A stretch of 20,799 nt of DNA, taken from NCBI GenBank assembly GCA_023394035.1, contig JAEXBK010000070.1:1-20799 (forward strand). Reading direction: 5' to 3'. The notes beneath the pieces are model-generated. The model saw only the letters and a list, made by a program, of their open reading frames with translations. It made no database searches and was not told the DNA's origin. Below, piece after piece: positions 1-6,590 of this stretch. How positions within the stretch are numbered: position 1 is the first letter of the stretch; each line of letters opens with the position of its first letter. This stretch comes from Bacillota bacterium (GTDB taxonomy: Bacteria > Bacillota > Clostridia > Peptostreptococcales > Anaerovoracaceae). The position numbers and the translations under genes are program-made.

Positions 1-1866
1 CCGAATACGATGAAAACGGATCTGCCGGGCATATATTCTCTGTCTCCTTACACTAATGAAGAAATCGTTACGAGACGATTCATACTCGACGAGAAGCCGC
101 GTGGAATAATCAACATAGCTGATGCGACGAACATAGAGAGAAACCTATATCTTACTATGCAGCTCATGGAGCTTGAAACGCCGATGGTGCTTGCACTCAA
201 CATGATGGACGAGCTTCGTAACAACGGCGGTTCTGTAAAGATAAACGAGATGGAAGCGGCACTCGGCATCCCTGTCGTGCCGATTTCGGCGAGCAGAAAC
301 GAGGGCATAGACGAGCTCGTGAATCATGCGATTCACATTGCGCATTTTCAGGAAAAGCCGGGTCGAAACGACTTTTGCGTAGCCGACAAACGCGGCGGAG
401 CGGTGCACAGATGCATACATGCAATCATGCACATGATCGAAGACCATGCCGCAGACGCTTCAATACCGGTAAGATTCGCATCAACAAAGATCGTAGAGGG
501 CGATAAGCTCGTAATCGAAGCGCTCGGTCTTACGGCAAACGAAAAAGAGACTATAGAGCATATGATCATGCAGATGGAAGACGAGTGCGGTCTTGACAGG
601 GCTGCTGCCGTCGCCGATATGAGATTTTCCTTCATAGAAAAGCTCGTTGCGGAAACCGTCGTTAAACCGGAAGAGAGCAAGGAGCATATAAGGTCGAGGA
701 AGGCTGACGAGTTTCTGACGGGCAAATATACGGCGATTCCTGCATTTATAGCAATAATGGGCTTAATCTTTTTCCTCACATTTAATGTAATCGGTTCGGC
801 GCTTCAGGAAATTCTTCAGAGCGGAGTGGATGCGCTTGCCGGAGTGGTATCGGATGCGTTCGTTTCGTGGGAAGTCGGCGAGTGGATAAGGCTGCTCGTG
901 GTAGACGGCATTTTTGCCGGAGTTGGCTCTGTGGTTAGCTTTCTTCCTATTATAGTGACGCTTTTCTTCTTCCTGTCTTTGCTTGAGGACACCGGATATA
1001 TGGCGCGCGTAGCCTTTGTTATGGACAGGGGGCTTCGTCACATAGGGCTTTCCGGGCGCAGCATAGTTCCTATGCTCATCGGCTTCGGATGCACGGTTCC
1101 GGCGGTAATGGCAGGGCGCACGCTCCCTTCTGAAAGAGACAGAAAGATGACGCTGCTTATAACGCCTTTTATGAGCTGTTCGGCGAAAATGCCGATATAC
1201 GCTCTTTTTACGGCGGCGCTGTTCCCGAAAAACGGCTGGATCGTGATGGTACTTTTGTACGTGCTCGGAATAATAATCGGGATACTTACGATGCTGCTGT
1301 CGAAGGGAACCGTATTCAAAGGCGAGGCTGTGCCGTTTGTCATGGAGCTTCCGAATTACAGAATGCCCGGCATCAAAAACGTCGCGCGCCTTCTCTGGGA
1401 TAAGGCAAGAGATTTCATTCAGAAGGCGTTTACCGTAATATTCATAGCCACTCTTGTAATATGGTTTCTGCAGAACTTTGACATTCATTTCAATATGACG
1501 GGAGATCAGCACAAGAGCATACTTGCGATTATCGCGGGTGTTATAGCTCCGCTGTTTGTTCCTTTGGGCTTCGGCGACTGGCGTTTTTCGACGGCTTTGA
1601 TAACCGGTTTTCTTGCAAAGGAAAGTGTCGTATCGACTCTCGGCGTTTTGATAGGCGGAGAGAATGAGCTTATGGCGGCTATAACGCCTGCCGCCGCACT
1701 CGCGTTTCTCGTGTTCTGCCTGCTTTATACGCCTTGCGTTGCGGCGATTGCCGCCATAAGACGCGAGCTTGGAAATAAGTGGGCTGCTGGAATAGTTCTG
1801 TTTCAGTGTACAGTCGCATGGCTTGCCGCTTTTGTTACATATGTAATTGCAGGGCTTGTTGTATAA
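1..1866 (+). CDS. feoB: Ferrous iron transport protein B (FeoB), 5'-truncated by window edge
   Basis: FeoB is the inner-membrane ferrous iron permease: an N-terminal cytoplasmic G domain regulates a polytopic membrane channel. The reading frame is open from base 1, and the ATG at base 10 lies inside the G domain, so the true start with the P-loop is upstream of the window. Visible G motifs are DLPG (G3), NMMD (G4, an NKxD variant with Met in place of Lys) and a SAS-type G5. A helical linker follows, then membrane spans from about residue 240 of the visible part. The conserved gate region GCTVPAVMAGRT and the later LYTPCVAAIAAIRRELG are both present. The C-terminus is intact, with a TAA stop followed 14 nt later by a strong terminator, so feoB is the last gene of its unit. 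FeoA and the promoter are not visible. The family call is very secure. Confidence 0.96.
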   Translation, partial: PNTMKTDLPGIYSLSPYTNEEIVTRRFILDEKPRGIINIADATNIERNLYLTMQLMELETPMVLALNMMDELRNNGGSVKINEMEAALGIPVVPISASRNEGIDELVNHAIHIAHFQEKPGRNDFCVADKRGGAVHRCIHAIMHMIEDHAADASIPVRFASTKIVEGDKLVIEALGLTANEKETIEHMIMQMEDECGLDRAAAVADMRFSFIEKLVAETVVKPEESKEHIRSRKADEFLTGKYTAIPAFIAIMGLIFFLTFNVIGSALQEILQSGVDALAGVVSDAFVSWEVGEWIRLLVVDGIFAGVGSVVSFLPIIVTLFFFLSLLEDTGYMARVAFVMDRGLRHIGLSGRSIVPMLIGFGCTVPAVMAGRTLPSERDRKMTLLITPFMSCSAKMPIYALFTAALFPKNGWIVMVLLYVLGIIIGILTMLLSKGTVFKGEAVPFVMELPNYRMPGIKNVARLLWDKARDFIQKAFTVIFIATLVIWFLQNFDIHFNMTGDQHKSILAIIAGVIAPLFVPLGFGDWRFSTALITGFLAKESVVSTLGVLIGGENELMAAITPAAALAFLVFCLLYTPCVAAIAAIRRELGNKWAAGIVLFQCTVAWLAAFVTYVIAGLVV

Positions 1867-1880
1867 AAATAAAATAAATA

Positions 1881-1908
1881 CGCCGCAGGGATACCTGCGG
1901 CGATTTTT
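1881..1908 (+). terminator. Rho-independent terminator after feoB (possibly bidirectional)
   Basis: A perfect 9-bp GC-rich stem (CGCCGCAGG with CCTGCGGCG, 1881-1889 and 1894-1902) has a 4-nt loop and is followed by five Ts at 1904-1908. On the minus strand the hairpin is followed by a TATTTATTTTATTTT tract. It can therefore also end the convergent small minus-strand gene, whose stop codon begins 22 nt away. Confidence 0.9.
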
Positions 1909-1929
1909 GATGGGAAAGTTGTACTGGAT

Positions 1930-2109
1930 TTATTCCTTCTCAGGCTCCGGCATTATAAGTGCTGCCGCAGCAAGTCCTACGAGGATAATAAGCGTTCCTA
2001 TGGTAACTATGTTCATGACGCGTGCGCTCTTGCTTTCCTTGCGGCGAAGCTTCTCCTGCTCGAGAATTGCGTTTGCTCTTTCTATCTTTATTTTGTCTTT
2101 TGTTCTCAT
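1930..2109 (-). CDS. Small single-span membrane protein (59 aa), function unknown
   Basis: This 59-residue protein has a highly basic, Arg/Lys/Glu-rich N-terminal helix (about residues 1-31). One transmembrane segment follows (about 32-52, VMNIVTIGTLIILVGLAAAA), then a short acidic tail, MPEPEKE. I chose the ATG at 2109 because GGGAGG lies 6 nt upstream of it. The frame is open 21 codons further, but those codons lack an SD and include part of the putative promoter. The gene is convergent with feoB and divergent from the ydjI-like operon, and it shares an intergenic palindrome with that operon. The arrangement suggests a cytoplasmic charged helix tethered to the membrane. I recognise no named family. 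It may be a small accessory protein of the adjacent membrane-stress operon, which is inferred from position only. Confidence 0.7.
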   Translation of the reverse strand: MRTKDKIKIERANAILEQEKLRRKESKSARVMNIVTIGTLIILVGLAAAALIMPEPEKE

Positions 2110-2160
2110 GGCGTACCTCCCGTTATGCCGCCCGGATATGCGGCGAGTTTGATATATATG

Positions 2161-2190
2161 AATATACCACATATGAAAGTATAAAGTAAA
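2161..2190 (-). promoter_or_regulatory. Putative promoter of the 59-aa membrane protein
   Basis: Read on the minus strand, TTTACT (2190-2185) is separated by 18 bp from TATATT (2166-2161), about 50 bp upstream of the ATG at 2109. The -35 box sits in the left arm of the 12-bp inverted repeat at 2180-2208. The -35 matches the consensus only partly (4 of 6), so this is a candidate only. Confidence 0.4.
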
Positions 2191-2208
2191 TCAATCATTT
2201 ACTTTATA
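2180..2208. promoter_or_regulatory. 12-bp inverted repeat between divergent genes, candidate shared operator
   Basis: TATAAAGTAAAT (2180-2191) and ATTTACTTTATA (2197-2208) form a perfect 12-bp inverted repeat around a 5-nt centre. Each arm contains TTTACT in outward orientation, which can serve as the -35 box of a divergent promoter. The repeat is AT-rich and no run of Ts closes it, so a protein-binding site is more likely than a terminator. The regulator is unknown. Confidence 0.55.
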
Positions 2209-2226
2209 TATAAAAAACAGTAAAAT
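2198..2226 (+). promoter_or_regulatory. Putative promoter of the ydjI-like operon
   Basis: TTTACT (2198-2203), a 17-bp spacer and TAAAAT (2221-2226) give a plausible sigma-A promoter about 75 bp upstream of the ATG at 2303. The -35 box lies in the right arm of the inverted repeat at 2180-2208. The remaining leader (2227-2302) is AT-rich and shows no recognisable riboswitch. Confidence 0.45.
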
Positions 2227-2302
2227 ATAAGAACAAGAAAACATTTGTAAGCAATGATATCAATAAAGCATGTTAAATACGCTTAAATGAAAGGAGACTA
2301 CT

Positions 2303-3586
2303 ATGGGATTGATCAAGGCGGGACTTGGAGCTCTTCACGGCACCTTAGCCGATCAGTGGAAGGAATTTTTTTACTGCGATGCAATGGATGAGACGGTTTT
2401 GGTAAGACGCGGAGAAAAGCGCATCGGAAGCCGTTCATCAAACACAAAAGGAAACGATAACATCATCACTCAGGGTTCCGGAATCGTCGTTGCTGACGGA
2501 CAGTGCATGATTATCGTAGATCAGGGGGAAATCGTGGAAGTATGTGCGGAACCGGGTGAGTTCACATATGACGCTTCATCAGAGCCTACGATCTTTGTCG
2601 GAGACCTTGAGGAAGCAATACGCAAGACCTTTGAAACCCTTGCGCGCCGTTTGTCTTACGGCGGAGACACGGGCAAGGATCAGCGCGTATATTACTTCAA
2701 CACTAAGGAACTGCTCGACAATAAATTCGGAACACCGAACCCTATTCCGTTCAGAATCGTAGATAACAACATCAAAATGGACATCGACGTTCAGGTAAGA
2801 TGTTCGGGCGTTTACTCATACAAGATAGAGGACCCTATTCTCTTCTACAAAAACGTATGCGGCAATGTTTCAGGCGAATACGAAAGAGAAAATCTTGATA
2901 CACAGCTCAAGACCGAATTTATAAGTGCGCTTGCGCCTGCATTCGGAAGACTTTCGGAGCTTGGGCTCAGACCCAATCAGCTTGCAAGCCACAACACAGA
3001 AATCGAAGATTCGATGAACGAGGTTCTCTCCAAGAAGTGGAGAGAGACGAGAGGTCTCAAGGTGGTTTCGGTTGCGCTTAACCCTATAACGCTGACACCG
3101 GAAGATCAGAAGAGAATTCAGGACTACCAGGCTGCTGCGGTTCTGCGCGATCCGACGATGGCTGCTGCAACGCTTGCAGGTGCTCAGGCGGAAGCGATGA
3201 AGGCTGCCGCACAGAACGAAAACGGTGCGATGACAGGCTTCATGGGCATGGGAATGGCTATGAACGCAGGCGGCGGTGCAAACAACATGCAGAATCTCTA
3301 CGCAATGGGTCAGCAGAATGCGGTGCAGAACGAAGCAGCCGGCGAGTGGGTATGCGGCAAATGCGGCAACCATTCTTCGGGCAAATTCTGCTCTTCATGC
3401 GGTACGCCAAAGCCGGAGAGCGGAAGCTGGAAATGCAGCTGCGGTACAGATAACACAGGAAACTTCTGTACTAACTGCGGAAGCAAGAAGAACGAAAAGG
3501 TAAAATGCGGCAAATGCGGATATGAACCGGCAGACCCTGATAATATACCTAAATTCTGCCCTGAATGCGGAGAAAAGATAGGCTAA
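2303..3586 (+). CDS. ydjI: SPFH-domain protein with three C-terminal zinc ribbons (YdjI family)
   Basis: Residues 1 to about 270 match the SPFH 'virion core protein' family that includes B. subtilis YdjI, a cytoplasmic membrane-associated scaffold. A region rich in Ala, Met and Gly (about 280-345) leads to three Cys-rich modules: C351/C354/C363/C366, C378/C380/C389/C392 (first pair spaced C-x-C rather than C-x-x-C) and C402/C405/C419/C422. No signal peptide or transmembrane span is visible. The start is ATG with AAAGGAG upstream. The gene heads a three-gene run (ydjI-, ydjG- and ydjH-like) with 37- and 10-nt gaps. In B. subtilis YdjGHI associate with PspA in a membrane-stress response. A role in organising that complex here is inferred from homology and gene order. 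The protein is longer than the Bacillus one, mainly through the zinc-ribbon tail. Confidence 0.85.
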   Translation: MGLIKAGLGALHGTLADQWKEFFYCDAMDETVLVRRGEKRIGSRSSNTKGNDNIITQGSGIVVADGQCMIIVDQGEIVEVCAEPGEFTYDASSEPTIFVGDLEEAIRKTFETLARRLSYGGDTGKDQRVYYFNTKELLDNKFGTPNPIPFRIVDNNIKMDIDVQVRCSGVYSYKIEDPILFYKNVCGNVSGEYERENLDTQLKTEFISALAPAFGRLSELGLRPNQLASHNTEIEDSMNEVLSKKWRETRGLKVVSVALNPITLTPEDQKRIQDYQAAAVLRDPTMAAATLAGAQAEAMKAAAQNENGAMTGFMGMGMAMNAGGGANNMQNLYAMGQQNAVQNEAAGEWVCGKCGNHSSGKFCSSCGTPKPESGSWKCSCGTDNTGNFCTNCGSKKNEKVKCGKCGYEPADPDNIPKFCPECGEKIG

Positions 3587-3623
3587 AAAGCGTACGGACT
3601 GAAAACGGAAAGGAGCTGATAGT

Positions 3624-4715
3624 TTGCCTGAAATAAGAGAATTTAAGTGCCCTAAGTGCGGATCAAGCGTTGGCTTTGACAGTGCTACGCAGAAAATGAA
3701 GTGCCCTTACTGTTCCACTCTCATTGATGTTTCGGAGATAGACGATCTGCCGCTTGAGGGCGGCGCATCCGAAGAGAAAGACGGCGTAAGCCTGAGCGAC
3801 AAGCCGGGGACGGAGTGGGAAGAAGGCGAAACGGATAATTTCAAAGTATATGTCTGCAATTCCTGCGGTGGAGAGATAATAGGCGATGCCGAAATGGCAG
3901 CTACATCATGCCCGTACTGCAACAACGCGGTCGTAATACCGTCACAGTTCAAGGGCGATCTTAAGCCTGATTTTCTGATTCCATTCAAGCTCGATAAGGA
4001 AGAAGCGAAGGCGAGTCTCAGAAGACACGTTACGGGGAGACGCCTCGTTCCTAAGGTATTCAAGGACGAAAACCATATAGACGAGATCAAAGGCATATAT
4101 GTTCCGTTCTGGCTTTTCGATGCAAAGACTCATGTGAGTGCGAGCTTTAGTGCTGAGGAGCGTAACCATTGGTCGGACAGCAAGAATAATTATACAGAGA
4201 CGAAGCATTACAATCTTGAGCGCGAAGCCGACATGGAATTTAAGCATGTTGCCATAGACGGATCGAGCAAGCTTGCAGATGACCTCATGGAATCCATTGA
4301 GCCGTTTAACTTCGACGATGCCGTGCCGTTCAAGACTGCATATCTTGCAGGGTATCTTGCAGACAGATATGATGTCGATGCATATGCCAGCGTGGAGCGT
4401 GCAAATACGAGAATAAGGACGAGTGCTGCAAACATGATAGAAACCACTGTCGGCGGTTACGATTCCGTAAGCACGGAAAATGTGGATGTTCATTTCTACG
4501 ATACGAGTGCGAGCTATGCGCTTTATCCGGTATGGCTTCTTAACACCTCGTGGAATGGCGGAAAATACACATTTGCTATGAACGGTCAGACCGGCAGATT
4601 TGTCGGCGATCTTCCTGTAGATAAAGGTCAGCTCAGGGCGTGGAGAATAGGAATCGGAGCGGCTGTTGCCGCAGCGGCTTTTGTTCTCTCTTATCTTGGA
4701 TGGATGTTTGTGTAA
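3624..4715 (+). CDS. ydjG: Zinc-ribbon membrane protein (YdjG family)
   Basis: The protein of 363 residues opens with a zinc ribbon (C9/C12...C27/C30). An acidic linker leads to a second ribbon (C78/C81...C96/C99) and a central globular region containing IYVPFWLFDAKT and YPVWLL, typical of this family. One transmembrane segment closes it (about 341-361). The cytoplasmic ribbons with a C-terminal anchor put the bulk of the protein inside the cell, although the central domain's side of the membrane cannot be proven. The start is TTG at 3624 with AGGAG 8 nt upstream, and there is no better in-frame ATG. The gene lies between the SPFH and TPM genes, matching the YdjG partner of the PspA-linked B. 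subtilis complex. Family membership is well supported, but biochemical function is not established here. Confidence 0.82.
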   Translation: MPEIREFKCPKCGSSVGFDSATQKMKCPYCSTLIDVSEIDDLPLEGGASEEKDGVSLSDKPGTEWEEGETDNFKVYVCNSCGGEIIGDAEMAATSCPYCNNAVVIPSQFKGDLKPDFLIPFKLDKEEAKASLRRHVTGRRLVPKVFKDENHIDEIKGIYVPFWLFDAKTHVSASFSAEERNHWSDSKNNYTETKHYNLEREADMEFKHVAIDGSSKLADDLMESIEPFNFDDAVPFKTAYLAGYLADRYDVDAYASVERANTRIRTSAANMIETTVGGYDSVSTENVDVHFYDTSASYALYPVWLLNTSWNGGKYTFAMNGQTGRFVGDLPVDKGQLRAWRIGIGAAVAAAAFVLSYLGWMFV

Positions 4716-4725
4716 GGAGGCGGCA

Positions 4726-5601
4726 ATGACTGTAATAAAGACTAAGAAAAATCTTTTTAGGACATTTGCTGCAGCCGCGGCGGTTTTGATTATGGTAGGG
4801 GCAAGCCTGATGTTTGCAATGCCTGTAGAGGCTCTTTCGGAGACTTATCCGAGGGTCATAGACAATGCCGATTTGCTTACGAGCGAAGAAGAGGCTGAAC
4901 TTACCGCAAAGCTTGATGAGATAAGCGAGAGGCAGTCGTTTGATTTGCTTGTAATAACTGAGAACAGCGTAGGCGGCAAAACCAGCGAGGCTTTTGCCGA
5001 CGATTTCTGGAATCAGAACGGCTTCGGGTACGGAGACGATCACGACGGTGCTATGGTTCTGCTCAACATGGGTGACAGGCAGATGCACATAGGAACGTGC
5101 GGCTACGGTATCACTGCACTTACAGATTACGGAATAAACCGCATGGAATCGGAGATAATTCCTTTTCTCAAAAGCGGAGAGTATCTCAGAGCGTTTTTGA
5201 CATTTGCGGATAAGAGCGACGAATATGTGACATCGGCAAAGAACGGGCATCCGTTCGATGTTCCTCCTGAAGAACCGGAGGAAAAGCCTGCATTTCCTGT
5301 TGCCGGAGGCGGTGCTGCCGCACTCGGGATAGGAGCTGCAAGCTCTGCAATCGTAACGACCCGCATGAAGAGTAAGCTCAAGACGGTAAGATACAAGCCG
5401 GCAGCAAAGGATTATATAGTCGCGGGGTCCTTCCTTGTAAACGAAGCGGGCTCTCACGATACATTCCTTTATTCCAATGTAGTAGCGACGCCTATACCGA
5501 CAGATGACGATGATGACAGGTCGGGTGGCTTTACAGGAGGCTCGACCACACATATGTCGTCGGGCGGAATCAGCCACGGTGGTCATACGAGCAGCTTTTA
5601 A
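4726..5601 (+). CDS. ydjH: TPM-domain membrane protein (YdjH family)
   Basis: A secretion signal or anchor (about residues 1-36, KTKK then a hydrophobic Ala-rich core) is followed by a TPM domain (about 40-165, from YPRVIDNADLLTSEEEAEL). This domain occurs in extracytoplasmic or membrane-facing proteins such as B. subtilis YdjH and plant TLP18.3. A Pro/Glu linker and a second Gly/Ala-rich span (about 190-212) come next. The tail is low in complexity: an acidic patch DDDDD, then a Gly/Ser/His-rich end (SSGGISHGGHTSSF) as in many TPM proteins. I chose the ATG at 4726, with AAGGAGG 5 nt upstream and overlapping the ydjG stop. The frame extends 20 codons further upstream into ydjG but without an SD. 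It is the third gene of the ydjIGH-like operon and probably the part of the complex that senses or faces the outside (inference). Confidence 0.82.
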   Translation: MTVIKTKKNLFRTFAAAAAVLIMVGASLMFAMPVEALSETYPRVIDNADLLTSEEEAELTAKLDEISERQSFDLLVITENSVGGKTSEAFADDFWNQNGFGYGDDHDGAMVLLNMGDRQMHIGTCGYGITALTDYGINRMESEIIPFLKSGEYLRAFLTFADKSDEYVTSAKNGHPFDVPPEEPEEKPAFPVAGGGAAALGIGAASSAIVTTRMKSKLKTVRYKPAAKDYIVAGSFLVNEAGSHDTFLYSNVVATPIPTDDDDDRSGGFTGGSTTHMSSGGISHGGHTSSF

Positions 5602-5609
5602 TGGGATAA

Positions 5610-5646
5610 TTGATTTAAGGCGGGCTGTGATATACTCACAGCCTGC
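5610..5646 (+). promoter_or_regulatory. Possible promoter overlapping a hairpin before the HAD gene
   Basis: TTGATT (5610-5615), 15 bp, then TATACT (5631-5636) preceded by TG plus one base gives an extended -10 promoter candidate. The same bases form an 11-bp stem (5620-5630 with 5636-5646, one G-T pair) whose loop is TATAC. No T run follows, so it is a poor terminator. Either reading is possible and they may compete. Confidence 0.35.
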
Positions 5647-5665
5647 GCTATTTGAAGGAGCAAAA

Positions 5666-6316
5666 ATGTACAAGGCAGTTATATTTGATATGGACGGAAC
5701 GATACTCGATACGCTTTTCGATCTTGCAGACAGCGTTAACCATGCGCTTGAGGCGGCTGGATACCCGAAGCGTGATGTGGCGTATATAAGGAGCATCTTG
5801 GGAAACGGAGTGTTCAACCTCATATCAAAGGCGTTGCCGACAGGCACGAGCGAAGAAGAGCAGCGTCGTGTACTCGACATATATATTCCGTATTATGAGG
5901 CGCACTGCAACATAAAGACGTGCCTTTATGACGGAATAGAAGAGCTGATAAAGACTTTGCGCGCAGAAGGCATCATGACTGCCGTAGTCTCAAACAAAGA
6001 CGACAGCGCGGTGCTTAAGCTGTGCGATATGTACTTTAGCGATGCTTTTGATGCGGCAGTAGGCAGAAAAGACGGGATAAGGCGAAAACCGGCACCTGAT
6101 TCGGTCGATGCCGTGATAAATGAGCTTGACCTCTCCAAAAAAGATGTAGTATATGTAGGAGATTCCGAGGTCGATATAGAGACGGCGGAAAACGCGGAAA
6201 TAGACTGCATCGCAGTGACCTGGGGCTTCAGGGACGAAGATTTCCTTTCCGAATTCAAATCAGCAAAAATTGCACGTTCCGTTCATGAACTCAAGGCGTT
6301 AATAATGGGGAAATAA
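5666..6316 (+). CDS. HAD-superfamily phosphatase, phosphoglycolate phosphatase-like
   Basis: All four HAD motifs are present in a protein of 216 residues. Motif I is DMDGT (nucleophile D8, acid/base D10). Motif II is VVSN (S109). Motif III is the Lys of RRKPAPD (K141). Motif IV is VGDSEVD (D166, D170). An alpha-helical C1 cap lies between motifs I and II, as in the Gph/PgmB group. The enzyme hydrolyses a small phosphate ester in the cytosol, and phosphoglycolate is only the commonest substrate in this branch. I chose the ATG at 5666 because AAGGAG lies 6 nt before it. The open frame extends 54 codons upstream into ydjH but lacks support. It follows ydjH by 64 nt, with a hairpin and a possible own promoter between them, so it may be only partly co-transcribed. 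Confidence 0.85.
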   Translation: MYKAVIFDMDGTILDTLFDLADSVNHALEAAGYPKRDVAYIRSILGNGVFNLISKALPTGTSEEEQRRVLDIYIPYYEAHCNIKTCLYDGIEELIKTLRAEGIMTAVVSNKDDSAVLKLCDMYFSDAFDAAVGRKDGIRRKPAPDSVDAVINELDLSKKDVVYVGDSEVDIETAENAEIDCIAVTWGFRDEDFLSEFKSAKIARSVHELKALIMGK

Positions 6317-6394
6317 GTATTTGCAAAAGCGTTATCATGCAAATTTGTGAATAATAACAGAAAAAATACACAAAATGATGAATAAATTTGTTTT

Positions 6395-6426
6395 AGCTCC
6401 GCTCACATAATAAAAGCGGAGCTTTT
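6395..6426 (+). terminator. Terminator-like hairpin after the HAD gene
   Basis: AGCTCCGCT (6395-6403) pairs perfectly with AGCGGAGCT (6415-6423) across an 11-nt loop and is followed by TTTG. The T run is short, so termination may be partial. It separates the HAD gene from the opp promoter region. Confidence 0.6.
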
Positions 6427-6431
6427 GATAT

Positions 6432-6463
6432 ATATGTACAAAAATATATATTTTTGTACATAT
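6432..6463. promoter_or_regulatory. Perfect 32-bp palindrome upstream of oppA, candidate operator
   Basis: Bases 6432-6463 are identical to their own reverse complement. The outer half-sites read ATATGTACAAAAA and TTTTTGTACATAT around a TATATA centre. The last base is the first T of the TTGACA -35 box, so a bound dimer or tetramer would block or recruit RNA polymerase. The half-site TGTACA does not match a clostridial regulator that I can name with confidence. Confidence 0.65.
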
Positions 6464-6493
6464 TGACATTATTAATATAGAGTGTGCTATAAT
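6463..6493 (+). promoter_or_regulatory. Sigma-A-type promoter of the opp operon
   Basis: There is a perfect -35 box TTGACA (6463-6468) and a perfect -10 box TATAAT (6488-6493) preceded by TGC, an extended -10. The spacer is 19 bp, longer than the optimal 17, which the extended -10 could offset. Transcription would start near 6500, leaving a leader of about 90 nt before oppA. Confidence 0.75.
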
Positions 6494-6505
6494 ATAGATG
6501 CATGT

Positions 6506-6544
6506 TTTGTATGTATTATTCATGTATATATAAATGCATACAAA
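6506..6544 (+). promoter_or_regulatory. Stem-loop in the oppA 5' leader
   Basis: TTTGTATGTATT (6506-6517) pairs with AAATGCATACAAA-side bases 6533-6544, giving a 12-bp stem with one G-T pair and a 15-nt AT-rich loop. It lies inside the predicted untranslated leader. It could stabilise the mRNA or be part of the control region. No known riboswitch class is recognised. Confidence 0.35.
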
Positions 6545-6590
6545 TTGGTTTTGTCCGATGTGACATATAAATCAGGAGGCGAAATAAGAA

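Noticed and set aside
763..1512. 249-codon minus-strand open frame inside feoB
   Set aside because: It is the antisense of a clear feoB membrane domain, is rich in Arg/His/Tyr with no motif, and has no supporting SD or promoter.
2110..2172. Longer start (80 aa) for the small minus-strand membrane protein
   Set aside because: The ATG at 2109 has GGGAGG at the right distance, while the upstream codons overlap the promoter region and have no SD.
5504..5665. Upstream extension of the HAD gene by 54 codons
   Set aside because: The extension overlaps the ydjH end, lacks an SD, and the HAD motif I normally lies within the first ten residues, as it does from ATG 5666.
4633..5880. 415-codon minus-strand open frame across the ydjG/ydjH/HAD genes
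   Set aside because: It crosses three well-supported plus-strand genes, its translation is Arg/Cys/Ser-rich noise, and it matches no family.
6324..6337. CcpA cre-like site CAAAAGCGTTATCA downstream of the HAD stop
   Set aside because: It misses the conserved leading TG of cre and lies before a terminator, about 140 bp from the opp promoter, so it is probably chance.
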